A stretch of DNA of 64,000 nucleotides from assembly GCA_030280995.1 (NCBI GenBank), contig JASXTE010000003.1, positions 49,650,474 through 49,714,473 of the forward strand. Direction: 5' to 3'. This document shows positions 52,174-63,868 of the stretch, piece by piece. The number at the start of each line of letters is the position of its first letter. The stretch's first letter is position 1. Position numbers and translations under genes: made by a program. Source of the DNA: Hemileia vastatrix. Lineage: Eukaryota > Basidiomycota > Pucciniomycetes > Pucciniales > Zaghouaniaceae. A model generated the notes under the pieces. The model saw only the letters and a list, made by a program, of their open reading frames with translations. It searched no databases and had not been told where the DNA came from.

Positions 52174-52960
52174 AGTCCTCCAAGACTTTAAACTGGCTAC
52201 TTTTCAAGACGTTCTTTAAGGTTTTTTTTATATACGTATTTTGGATCTGTTAGTCCTCCAAGACTTTAAACTGGCTACTGTTCAAGACTTTCCTTAAGTT
52301 TTTATACGAATTTTGGAGCTGTTAGTCCTCCAAGACTTTAAACTGGCTAATTTTCAAGACTCTCATTAAAGATTTTATATTGGAGCTGTTAGTCCTTCAA
52401 GACTTTAAACTGAATTTCAAGGATGTTCAAGATTTTATGGATATTTTTGGAGACGGATTTTTTTTATTTTTTTTTATCAATCAAATGTTAGGTCCACCAA
52501 GACCTTAAACTGGACTGTTATCAAGCTGTTGGGTCCACCATGACCTTAAACTGGATTTCTTATCAATTAAATGTTTGGTCCACCATGACTTTAAACTGGT
52601 AGTTCATTCATTGTTTAGTCCACTATGACTTTAAACTGGAAAATTAATATCTGCAGGATAATTCAACATTCATTGGACCACTATGGCCTTATACTGGATT
52701 ACTTGTCGATCAAATGTTTGGTCCACTATGACATTAAACTGGATTATCAAATTTATTCAATCTTTGGTCAAGCCTAGGCCTTACTTAGGAATATATCAAG
52801 ATATTTATGCACTTAAACGATCTTTGGTCCACCAAGACCATAAACTGGCAATCGATTATATGTTTGGTCCACCAAGACTTTAAACTGGAATGTCAATCTT
52901 GTTTGGATAACTCAATTCAATCTTTTAATTTATCACTGTCCACTAAGACTCTAAACTGGT
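52174..52960 (+). repeat. Large hairpin motif H array in the B2 3' region
   Basis: About thirteen copies, near 52174, 52252, 52323, 52390, 52492, 52534, 52579, 52617, 52675, 52719, 52827, 52866 and 52938. Stems include AGTC-CTCCAA-GACT, GGTC-CACCAA-GACC and AGTC-CACTAT-GACT, each followed by TTAAACTGG. The first four lie in a 0.4-kb block that is absent from B1, where gene a2 sits. Confidence 0.87.
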
Positions 52961-53549
52961 TATTCAATTATTTCTGGAATTGGGTGTTAATAAGCTTTAG
53001 GTGGCTAAAATTTTAGGTGGTAATGATGCTAAAGAAAGCATAATGGTTAATTAGGTGAAATTTGTGGCGCTTTAACATGGTCTAAAGTTAATATTATTAT
53101 TGGAAGCCTGGCAAAAGTATTTTATGGGTTTGCTGTATAGCAAAGTTTGAAAATTGTGATGAAGGAATCAGAAGTTAGGATGGTAGTTGGATTTTAGGGA
53201 ATGATTTTTTTTAGTGCCTCATAGTTAGGCCATTTTATTTTGGTGTGAAGCTTGGAGGACCTTATGGCGAGATTGGAATCATAGAATTCGGCTCAGTGGG
53301 GGGCCCTATGAGGTTGGAATCAGGAGTATTCGGCTCATAGGAAGATCCACTCTCTCAATGCTGTGACAAGAAGAAAGACTGGTATATGGGAGTCTGAAGG
53401 GATTCAAACCTTGCTCTCAGTAGTGGAATCATCACAAGATTTATATTATTTTATTTTATGTTATATCAAGCCAGAGAAGAAAGAAAACATCATTTATGTT
53501 GAAAGTTTAAGAAGACCAAGCAAAAACAAAATTTTATCAAGTTATACTG

Positions 53550-54245
53550 TTAGAAAAGATAATTTCTTTGAAATTGTTCAACATCATTATCAAAGCTTTG
53601 CATTAAAATTCTTCTTTTCATGAGGTCTTCATGGTTATTAGCTGGAGTTTCTTGAAAATAGGCCAGCATTTTTCGTTTCAACTCATTAGTAAAGTCAAGA
53701 AAAAGATAGCAATGAAAATTTGGGTAATGATTGATATAGTCCGTCTTCACTCTACCAATATCATCAGTGTTGGTTATTTCGACAGCTAGAAGTTCAAATA
53801 TGTTATTAAGTTATAGGTTTAGTCAATTTTGATTAAAAGTTTTTTTTTTTAGTAAGATAAATAGGGTCTTACATTTAGAGCCAGGAAACATAGTCTCAGC
53901 AAAGTTAGTTGGGGGTACTGGCGTTATAGGATTAGGATCTTGTGAAGGCAAAATTAGGCCGGGATCCGTTGATGAAGATTGAACTTTTGAAGCTGTTTTT
54001 GATCTTATTCGTTTTAAGAAGACAGGAATTTTGGATCGCTTTTTAGAAGTTGAGGGATCAGGGAGAGCTGCTAGTCCTAAATATACGTTTGTTTTAGAAG
54101 CAACTATTGGCCGGTTGCATTTGACTTTTTTCACACGGCATAAGTCACAAGCTGTTCTGCCAGGAAGATTAGGATTGGACATTAAACAAGGTACCTGGTA
54201 TCGAGCGCAGAGTTCACATGGAGCGACAAGTTCTTTGGAAGACAT
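53550..54245 (-). CDS. Antisense gene a1 in B2: Zn2Cys6-like protein, two exons, intact
   Basis: Exon 1 is 54245-53873 (373 nt), the intron 53872-53786 (GTAAGA...CTTCTAG, 87 nt), and exon 2 53785-53550 (236 nt); 202 residues, exactly the exon lengths of the B1 copy. All six cluster cysteines (10, 13, 20, 33, 36, 43) are kept. A handful of amino-acid changes (for example T8A, and HRYLF to HCYLF in exon 2) leave the frame open. A palindromic TATA-like box in the adjacent LTR (54447-54456) lies about 200 bp upstream. Intactness in both copies is suggestive of function, but the copies are young, so it is not proof of selection. Confidence 0.75.
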
Positions 54246-54356
54246 ATTGATGAAGATGAATTTTATAGTTGATTAAAGAAGATGGTGGTTGAAGGTTAAA
54301 GATGAATATTGTGTTCAACCACTTATGCAAAGTTTTAAGAATGGGGACATTCTCGA

Positions 54357-54368
54357 TTGGAGGGAGGA
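54357..54368 (+). other. Polypurine tract of B2
   Basis: TTGGAGGGAGGA immediately before the TGTGG start of the 3' LTR. Confidence 0.88.
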
Positions 54369-55478
54369 TGTGGTAGCCTAAAGTTTAGTATGGAACCTAA
54401 GTATGTAAATGGAGCTATTACGGCATGCAAGATTGGTGTTATTATTTTTTATAAAAGGGTTTTATTTAATTTATTGGAGTTTAAAATATGAAGAAATTGG
54501 TCACGAGCGAATGCCTACACAAATACAATTTATTTTACGGAGAAAACTTATTTTTTACGGTCTGAAAATTTATAAGTATCAAGTCGAGTTACTCAAGAAC
54601 CTTGGGAAATTTTCCCAGAATTTTTACTATTTTTCTTAAATTTTTAAATGAATTTTAAAGTTTTATAGAAATATTTACGTTTTCAAAAATTACTTAACTT
54701 TGATGAATTTTCACGGGGTAATTAGAGCTGCGCAGACTACGAAAATTAGTTTGGTATGTAAAGGGGAAGTAGCTGTATTATGTATAATTTTTCTAGATTT
54801 TTTATTATGGTTTTAAGGTTCTTAATTGAGTCCGGAAGTCCGGACGGACTCCGTACGGACTCCACTTTGACTCCGTACGGGCTCCGGATTGACTCTGGAA
54901 GAGCTCTGGAGGGGAAAATTTAGGCACGTGACTAGGAATACTTAAGCGCTTCTCAAACTCGAAATTGAGAGGGGGGACACATCATACAGCTTAATCTTTA
55001 ACCACTACAGTCTCATTTTTTATATCTCAACAAATTAAAATAACTTGTAATACCCTTATAACATTATTATTTTTTACATAACATCTTAGAAATACAATTC
55101 AACAGTTTAAATAACACTTCATACAGGGTATCTTTAGAAAGGTCTTCATCGCTGGGACTTGATTATTGCTGTCTCATAAAAATTAAAATTATTATAAAAA
55201 CATAAAAGTCAATCTTTTCAGATCTTTCACTGGTACACCTTAATTGTTGTTATCAGTATTTCTTTCTCAACAGCCACTTTCTTTTAATCTCAATAAGCGT
55301 TAAATATTTTAGAGTTTCATTATTTTCATCAATCAGATCCAAGTAGATTGGTTAGCTTAGTGATTTAGAATTCCCATTTTGTTATTTTTATTGGAAGGAT
55401 GGGGTTTTCAGCTAAATCCAAATATCTCCTCCGGATTCTGCTTACAGCAAGGCGACTGTAAGAGTTTACCTTACCATA
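54369..55478 (+). repeat. 3' LTR of B2
   Basis: 1110 bp. It matches 42582-43724 except for about ten substitutions and a roughly 33-bp shortening of the CGG/CCG array (54838-54892). Confidence 0.94.
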
Positions 55479-55482
55479 CCGG
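55479..55482. other. Target-site duplication of B2 (CCGG), right copy
   Basis: Same 4 bp as 42578-42581. Confidence 0.85.
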
Positions 55483-55809
55483 AGCGAACCGGAAAAAAAT
55501 GGCTACTCCATGAGCACACTGCATCCACAAAAAATACCAAGAGAGCCCTAGAAAATCCAGTAAAACCAATACCCAATCCATGAAACCATTAAATAAAAAT
55601 AGGAATACCAACATATATCCATTCCAGAACACCATAAATCCTCCAAAAAATCACCATAAATCCTCCAAAAATCACCATAAATCCACCCAAAAAAAACTCC
55701 AGTTAACTCCCTTCAACCAAATTAACACCTACTAACACCATGATTTTCTTCCAACCAAGGTCCAATCGAATTTTCACCTAAGTAGCCTACCCAGATTTGG
55801 AATGCCACA
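55483..55809 (-). repeat. 3' LTR of element D, second part
   Basis: Continues the LTR broken at 42581 and ends GCCACA (TGTGGC on the minus strand). It contains three short direct repeats of CACCATAAATCC at about 55630-55685. No gene. Confidence 0.75.
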
Positions 55810-55821
55810 TCCTCCCTCCAA
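55810..55821 (-). other. Polypurine tract of element D
   Basis: TTGGAGGGAGGA on the minus strand, directly before TGTGGC. Identical to the B tracts. Confidence 0.85.
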
Positions 55822-57261
55822 TATGGAATGTCCCCATTCCATTCTGAATTACATAAAAAACTTTTCCACCATCATTTCAATAAAAATTTTGCTTCTAAAG
55901 TTGACTCCACTTGATTCTTTATGCTTCAATCTTCTGAGTATGAAAGAGTAGGCTTTAAACCCTACTGAGCTAGAACTGCAATGATCTAAACACCGCCATG
56001 AGGTCCTCCAAACTCCTCTACCATTCACCTCTAAAAAAGAAAATTAAGAGAGTGGGCTTTCATCTCCACTGAGGCAGAACTGCAATGATCTGGACATTGC
56101 CATGAGGTCCTCCAATTTCCAAAAACGACCTCCACTTGAATTTTCTTGAGTCATCAAGCGCAAAAATCACCAGTTTATAGTCTTAGAGGACTTCCACCTG
56201 CATCACAAAACCAATGCTAGAGATCAATCTATAAACAATAAAGCATATAAACGAACTTTGTGGGGTAATTGTGTATAGAGTTGCCAACTCATCAATTACC
56301 CCCAAACTTGCCAATATAAAATCTAGAAGGTTCCCCAATGAACACTTCTAACTAAAAGAAATTCTCCTCAAATCTTAACCATTATAATTCCTAGTTTTAT
56401 TGACATCTTCAGTTTTTTACGGTCTTGAAGTTTAGGACCAATCATAAATGATCTTGAAAAGAATTTCAGTTTTAAGTCTTGATAGACTAGCAGAATAAAT
56501 AAAATAAATATATAATAAAAGAAAAAGATAAATAAAATTAAAGATAAATAAACAAATAAAAGATGTCCCCCAGCCATTTGGATGAGCCAAACCCCTGACA
56601 TCATACCCACATCCAAGTGCACCTTGATTGTGGATACACAGAAAAGAAAAATTAAAAATATAACATAAAATGAAATTTTTGAAAATAATAATTTTTTTTT
56701 TTTTTTTTTTTGAAAATTAAATTTTGAAAATAATTTTTTTTTTTAAATTTTGAAAATTTGAAGATTTGAAAAATGATAATTTAATGAAAATTAAGAAAAG
56801 AATCTAATGATCACTGGGTGGGCTCTCTCCGATTTGTAAAATTGATTGGAGACCACAAGTGATCATCCACCCCAATACAAAACGAAAAAAATAAAACAAA
56901 ACAAAATTCTTGAATCCAGACTTCCAAAAGATTGCGCTGTGTTGACGTAAGGTTCCAGTTTATAGTCATAGAGGGCTACCTATATAACAAAAAACAAAGC
57001 CAGGATTCAACTAGAAACAGAGAAGGGTTGGAAACAAACATTATGGGGTAATTGTGAATAGAGCTGCCAACTCATCAATTACCCCCAAACTTGCCAATAT
57101 AAAATCTAGAAGGTTCCCCTGTGAACACTCCTAACCGAGTCTGTTTCCCCCTCATATTTTCACCACATAATAAAATTTTAAAATTGAAGTAATGATTGAT
57201 TTTTTGAAAGACTGTGAGATTTCCTAAAAGATTGATTTTGTAGTTTATCCTCATTTCAGAG
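55822..57261 (-). other. 3' region of element D: conserved hairpins, no antisense gene
   Basis: A duplicated GATCT(A/G)...GCCATGAGGTCCTCCAA block lies at about 55980-56120. Nested hairpin S1 occurs twice (56262-56302 and 57045-57085); S3 is at 56607-56633 and S2 at 56807-56866. Hairpin motif H is at about 56171-56195, 56953-56977 and 57240-57262. A poly-T tract lies at 56690-56710. The open frame 56368-56622 is a composition artefact. The region is much shorter than the B counterpart because it lacks gene a1 and the large H array. Confidence 0.75.
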
Positions 57262-60200
57262 TCAAACTTCAGCACTATTTGTGCCACTAGGGTAAAACTT
57301 CTTCACTTGATCAGCAGCTACCCTCTTCTTTAATAAAACACCATCCAGTTCTTCCAAAACATATGAACCACCAGAAACCTGTTCTCTAATCCTATATGGT
57401 CCATTCCATCTATCAGCAAACATTTTCCCCCACTGACTTTCCAAACTCCTATTATAAACCAACACCATATCACCAGGCCTCAAAGGCTTCCTGAGTCTAT
57501 GAGCCAACCTTTGATACCATTACCTGACAGACTGATCCCTGATCTTGATCATCCTACTGTATGCCTTCTCCAAATATTCCTCCTTCTTTTCTAACTGTTG
57601 CATTCTAGCACAGAGCAAATCTTCAGTAGTTTTGACTACATCCCAATCAACACCAAGATAAGATTCAGCTTCAAGATCAACTGGTAAAACAGCTTTCTGA
57701 CCAAAAACTAACTCATAAGGAGAATAAACAGTTGTCCTCTTGGTGGTAATCCTGTCATCAAATAAAACAAGGGGTAAATAATGCCTCCACTTTTCAGCAC
57801 TTTTTCCACACATTTTAACCAAAGCATCCTTAATAACTTGATGCCCCCTTTCAACTATTCCTTCTACTTCAGAATAATATGGGGTTGTCACCCTAACCTT
57901 TGAGCCAATTTTTGAAACAGCTTCCTTGAAGTCTGCACCAAACTCGGAGCCGCCATCAACAGTTACGAACTTCATAACACCATAACTATACACCCATTCC
58001 TTCATCAAAAATTCTGCTACATTTTTAGCAGATAAAAAAATAAGAGGGACAGCCTCAACCCAACCAGACAAATCATCCCTTGCCACAACCAAGTACTTAT
58101 ATTTACCTTCCTTGATGTGAACAGCATCCAAACTAACCCATCCAAAGATAGTATTTTCATCAGTAGCATTTCCAGGTTCTTTTGGCCTTAAATAACTTCT
58201 TCTCTGACATTCTTCACATGACTGAACCCAAGATCTAACAGCCATTTTCATTTCAGGCCAACAAAATCTATCAGCAATCTGCTTATAAGTTTCTCCAAAG
58301 CCCCTATGCCCTAAATCTTCATGAAGAGATTTCATCACCAATTCTTGACCTTTTCTTTGAGATACTACAACTTGAGGATTTGGATGTCTTCTTTTCATCA
58401 ACCTTCTACCAGACAAACAAAAAACAGGTGACTTCTTTTTGATAGCCACCCATTCAGCTTCATCACATTCTTCTGGTTTTCCCAGAGACAACAAATATTT
58501 CACCATTAATAAATAAAACCCAGTCTGGCCCCAAATTTCATCAGAAAAATCCAATAATATAACATCCAAAGGAACCTCCCTGTCCCCAATATCTCCCACT
58601 TGTGAATGAGCAATCATTCTCTGAGCATTTGGCTGTTTGCTGTAATTCACATAATACACCTCATTCAAACATTTTTCCATGCTACCACTATCCTCCTTCA
58701 GATCCCAAACATAAACACCATTAACCAACTTCCAATTATCCCAAACAACCACACCATCCTCATCTACAAAAACCTCATGATCAACTAGATCATCAACTTC
58801 ATCAAATTCAACGAAAATAGAACCAGCCAGTTTAACCTCATGGGGGAGGTATGGAAAGTCCTCAGAACCCTTGGTACTGGCCTTGATTATAGGTATATCT
58901 TCATCAAACTCTTCTGAATCGGAATCATCTACTGTAGGTGGTCTTCTTGACAATCCATCAGGCATAGTGAAAGATTTTCCAGGCCTGTGCACTAAATTGA
59001 ATTAAAAATGTTGAATAAAAGCTACCCACCTAGTCATTGGAGAATTAGGTAAACTAGGTGAATTAATCATCTGAATTAAAGATTTAGCATCCACTTGAAG
59101 TTCAAAATGTTGACCCCATAAGACATTTTGAAGTTTCTTTAAAATTTTTGCCACACCACAGAGTTCCAACTTTGGTTGTGAATATCTTTATTCCACCTCA
59201 GTAAAAACTACAGATTAATACCTAACTGGTCTAATATAACCATCCTTATCCATCTGAGAAAGCACTGCACCAGCCGCCAGCTGACTAGAATCAACAGCTA
59301 AATAAATCCTACCAGCTCCTTCACCATAATTCAACTTATGAAGAATAATATCTTCACCAACCACCTTCTTCAAGTTAACAAAAGCTTCTTCACAAGCTTC
59401 ATCCCAATCCCAATCAGCATCCTTGCTAGTTAACCTTCTCAATGGAGCAGCCAATAATGAGAAATCCCTAATAAACATCCTAACATAAACACATACTCCC
59501 AAAAATCCTCTAACTTCAGTAGTGTTTCTAGGTCTTGGCCAAGATTGAATTTTGTTGACTTTCTTCTTTGACATAATTTAGCCTTCCCTACACAACACAT
59601 GACCAAGAATCTCTAAAGCTGGAACACAACAAGAAAATTTAGAACCGAAAATAGTTAAACCAGCTTCTTCAATCCTAAACAACATCCTTTCCAAAGTTAC
59701 TGCATACTCCCAAATAAACCTCCTAATACCTGGATTCTCCTCCAACACTTCATTATCATAATCATTTGAAGGACCTTTAATTCCACCATCATCAATAAAT
59801 ATACCAGCATACTGTGGAATTTCATCTTGAAGAATCCAAGCCATTTGTGCTTGATAAACAGCAACAGAATTAGTAGCACCTTGAGGTAATCTAGTCAGCT
59901 GTAACCGTCCAAGAGGAGTATCAAAATTTGTCAGAGGTCTTGAATCTGGATGTAATTCTCTTTCATCATAGCCCCCCATAATATCACCCAAACCATAACA
60001 TAGCCTTCCAGAAAAAGCATCAACAAATTCCTCTGCACTTGGAGGAATACCAGCATCTTTTATAGTCACCCTATTCAATTCCCTAAGATCATGAACCACT
60101 CTAAGCTTTCAATTAGGCTTCTTGATAAAAAAACTGGAGTTGAATAACTTGATGACAATTGTTCATAAAGTCCAGTCCTAATCCTTTCCCTAACAACTTC

Positions 60201-61424
60201 AATATAGTCATCTTTTAGAGCAGCAGGAATTGGAATTGGCTTGAGTTGCCAAGGTTCATGACAAACAACTGGAATCTTGTAAGGTTCACCCAAAGAATGC
60301 TTTAAAACACCCCTCTCTTCTTCCACAAATGCAATAGCCTTCTCCCTCAACACCATCACATCCAACAACAAGTTCATCTCCTCACCAGATAACCAACCCT
60401 CTGGCCCCAAATTTACAACACCAATCCTATCAAAAGTAATTCTTGATATTTCAGAAAATTCAGGCGGATTCATTCTTAAAGGAGTTTCATATGGATCTCT
60501 TGACAAAAGTGGTCTCTTCAACGGCAGATTCAATCCAGTTGGCAGCGCTTCATTGATTGGTTTAACTGTCACAGCAACCTTCTTATATATTTCCGCTTCC
60601 ACTTCCACATGTACTTGATGAATTGAGCCCCTTTGATCAACAGAATCTTCATCTTCATCAGAATTAAGAGTAACAGAATTTTTACAAAAATAATTATTAA
60701 AATCAGATAAAGAAATTTTATCAGTTTTATTTTTATTTTTATTTTTTGAAAAAGAATTATTAAAGTTTTTAGAAACAGAATTATTGGAATTTTCAAAAAT
60801 ATTGTTATTTAGTTTTTCATTATGCAGACAATTTTTAATTTGATTTTTATTTTTAGAAATAAGAAAAGAATAATCAAAAGTATGAAAAGTTTGCAGTCTA
60901 TCCTCATGCAGGAGGTTACCAGCATGCCAAGTAGGCTCAGCCCTATTGACAATATCTTTACATAAATAATTTTTTTGTTGATTTTCATTTATCTTGAGAT
61001 TTTTTTCTTGATTTTTGTCAAATTGTTTCTTGCTATTCCTAGAAAAACAACCAGGGGTGTCCCCAATGCTCACATGTGTGGCCATGGTAATGTTTTTGAA
61101 AGGTGTAGAAGAAACCCTAGCAGTGCACAATTGGGAGTACTTAATTTTAAACCCATTTGCCACCACTCCAAAAATTTTCCACTCCAACAAAATTTTCCCT
61201 AAAACATCTCCAGAACTTGAAATAAACTTGAGAGAAAAACTTGAAGAAAAACTGAAACCAGACAAATAATTTGATGAAAATTGACATAATAAAGTAATAT
61301 TATCTACAAAAAGTTGAGATTCCACTTGATATATCTCCACTTGAGCTGACCTACTGCAATCCGGGATTTCTTCTTGAGGAGAGATTAAAGCACTAGACTG
61401 ATTAGCCCTATCTACCATAAAAAA
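57262..61424 (-). pseudogene. pol: Pol of element D (broken)
   Basis: Open pieces are 61418-60075 (linker and RT start), 60099-59578 (RT with LPQGATNS, FIDDGGIKG), 59574-59215 (RT thumb and RNase H, LAVDSSQ), 58992-57520 (RNase H-IN linker with LPHEVKLAG, integrase finger CEEC, TVDGGSEFG, EGIVERG) and 57507-57262 (integrase C-terminus). Stops at about 59575, 59190-59215, 58993 and 57510-57520, and a frame change at about 60100, disable it. The linker contains one copy of the SSTPFKNI repeat that is doubled in element C, and one hairpin H (60892-60916). Confidence 0.87.
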
Positions 61425-63868
61425 GAAGGGTCACCAACAAAAAAAACACCACTATCCTCAAATACACCAGAAGAGGACTTCAAATCTTTTCTCTTCCTAA
61501 TGCAAGTGCAACACTGACAAGATGCAGAAACACCAGGCCTAGTTTCCCAACCTTCATCACCTGGGGGTGCCAACCTCATATGTAACCGCCTCATATCCTC
61601 CCCAGTAATCTCCATACTAATCCCAACACCAGACTGATAACCAATCTTGGCCTCAAAATCCATCAAAAATGGCCCTCCTAAAACTGTCTTCACAGCTCCT
61701 CTAGCCACATAAAAATGAACTTTTCCAACAGCTCCACCTATACCTAACTTTACATGCTCTGCTGTACCAATCAACTCAGTAGCATGCCCACCTATACCTC
61801 TGAGATTTCCTCTAACACCAGCTTTAATTGGCAAATACAGACTAGTTGCTTGATCCAATGAAATTAAATTTATTTGTGAGCCTGAATCAACCAATGCCTT
61901 CACATCTTTGCCATTTGAAGAAACCACCAAATATCCCAAAGGAGCAGAAAAATGAGTCTCCACCTCATTACCAAACTTCTCCACATTTTCACACATATAC
62001 TCCACCTCACCAGTAGCCACTCTTCTCCTAGTCAAATGCTTCTTCTGCTTTTCAGAAAGGGCTGGACTAATAGTGAACAATTCACCCAAAGATAATTGAA
62101 TCTGAAGCTGATTCACCCTTCCCAAAACAACATCCATAGCATTCTCTTGACCAGAAACCACTGGCCTCTCATAATGAGCCTTACTCCTAGCAACCTTTGC
62201 CCTAGAAGACTCCTGAGGTCCCACATTACCAACAACATCACACATCTCCACGTCAGAATTATCCCCATGAACCTTTCCATCCACAGAGACCAAACCAGAA
62301 CCATCAACAGTAGTTCTAACTCCCTCCATTGGCCTAGGCAAAGAAGCCAAAGGCACATCCCCCTCTGTATCTGAACTATCATCCAAAGGCATAGGATCAC
62401 CATTAAGATCAAAAGCACCAAAACTAGGGGGACCCATATCAGCTATCCCCTTCTGCATCTGAAGAATCTCTTCAGGCGTATAAATCTTCTTGGGATCTTC
62501 AGCCTTCTTTGAATCCGCCTTTCCACCTCTTGACCTTAACTGATTAGAAATACTGCTTCTAGCTTTAGAAGCAGCCGCCCTCCTAGGAGCCACCACATCA
62601 TATACACCAGCCATACACTCACCAGCTGCCTTAACAGCCTTTACTAACTCCAAATTACCATATGAAGTAGATAAATTTGCCTAACTAACCTCTTTTTCCT
62701 TCCCCTTATCTCCAGAATTATTTCCAGTACCAGAAGAAGCCTCAGTAAGCAATTCCTCAAACCTAGCTCTCTTTTCACCCATAATATTCCTCCTCACCAA
62801 ATCCAAAGGAGCCTGACCTTCACTGGGCTTGATAAAAGATCCATCACGAAACCTAAATACCTTTCCATCAAATTTTACTCTACCAGCAGCCTGATCCCTA
62901 TTCAAAGTGAAACAATCATTAGACTTATGTCCCTTCTGGTTACAGTAGGAAAAAATCCAAACATCAACAGTACCACCATTCCTCCTATCATAACTTCTAC
63001 TTGAATAAGATGATAAAGAAGAAGCTGAAACCCTGATGGCCTTCTGAGTTTCTTGAGCAAAAATTTTCAATTGCTTCGTTAAGTCAGCCAATTGATCCAC
63101 CATCTCCTTATCCACATTCTTATCCACCTTAGGAACCGGTTTCCCCAACAGAACTTTTCTTGCCTCCTGAGCCTTCTTCATAATATTGTTATTATCAGCC
63201 AAAACTTCATTAATCTTGCTGACATACTGTGTACAGGTTTCTTGATAACTGTCCACAGCCAAAAGCTTGAGGTGAGACTCCACCAATTCTTTAACCACCT
63301 TAAGAGCAGGCAACTTCTGCTCACCATTAGGTAAGGTTTTCATCAAAACCTTCCTAGAAAACTCCTTTAACACATCCATCCTAACATCCCTCCCAAAAGC
63401 GGACCAAAATAAATCTTTGACTGCATTTTCATGAGCCAATTCCTCTACCTCTACCAGATATTCCACCACAGTTTCAAAACTACCAACAAATTTCCTATAA
63501 CTCACCAAAGAAGTTATTCCACCCTGCACTTGCCATTCTCCAACAACCTTATTTTAATCCACCATTGAATATCTGACTCCCCATCTGTCCACCATTTCCC
63601 TACTAAGCCTTTTCCAATTTCTAGTCTTATAACCATCCATACCAGTAATCTCCTTCTCAACTTCCCTATCATCAATGAAAAAGATTACCTGCTTCACCAT
63701 ATCTAAATGAGAAGCCCCATCAATTCCAGAAGCAGCCTCATATCTGCCTAAAAACCGCTTTACATCATCACCAACAAACTTGGGCCCATCCCAAGTTTGA
63801 ATCCTTACTGAAGGCCTGAAACCATCAGCAGCAGCAGCAATAACACCAGCACCAGATGGAGATGACAT
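61412..63868 (-). pseudogene. gag: Gag with retropepsin of element D (broken)
   Basis: ATG at 63868 (MSSPSGAG). Open pieces are 63868-63554, 63529-62681 and 62653-61412. Stops near 63554 and 62681 separate them. The zinc knuckle has lost its first cysteine (FSYCNQKGHKSNDC). The protease keeps ALVDSGSQINLIS in the last piece. The frame ends TTTTTTATGGTAG, with slippery heptamer T TTT TTA at 61424-61418. Colinear with B and C gag. Confidence 0.87.
61418..61424 (-). promoter_or_regulatory. -1 frameshift site of element D
   Basis: T TTT TTA in the gag frame, then TGG and the stop TAG (61414-61412); pol continues in -1. Confidence 0.78.

Larger units (their letters stand above)
42582..55478 (+). 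mobile_element. Element B2: full-length sister copy of B1 with two pol frameshifts and one antisense gene
   Basis: 12,897 bp, plus strand: 5' LTR 42582-43724, PBS 43727-43744, gag-pro 43901-46510, pol region 46489-50795, 3' region 50796-54356, PPT 54357-54368, 3' LTR 54369-55478. It is very similar to B1 throughout, except for extra hairpin units in the pol linker and the absence of antisense gene a2. The two LTRs differ by about ten substitutions plus copy-number changes in the CGG array, so the insertion is recent. Confidence 0.95.

Noticed and set aside
56368..56622. 84-codon frame in the D 3' region
   Set aside because: Phe/Ile/Leu-rich translation of AT-rich DNA overlapping hairpin S3.
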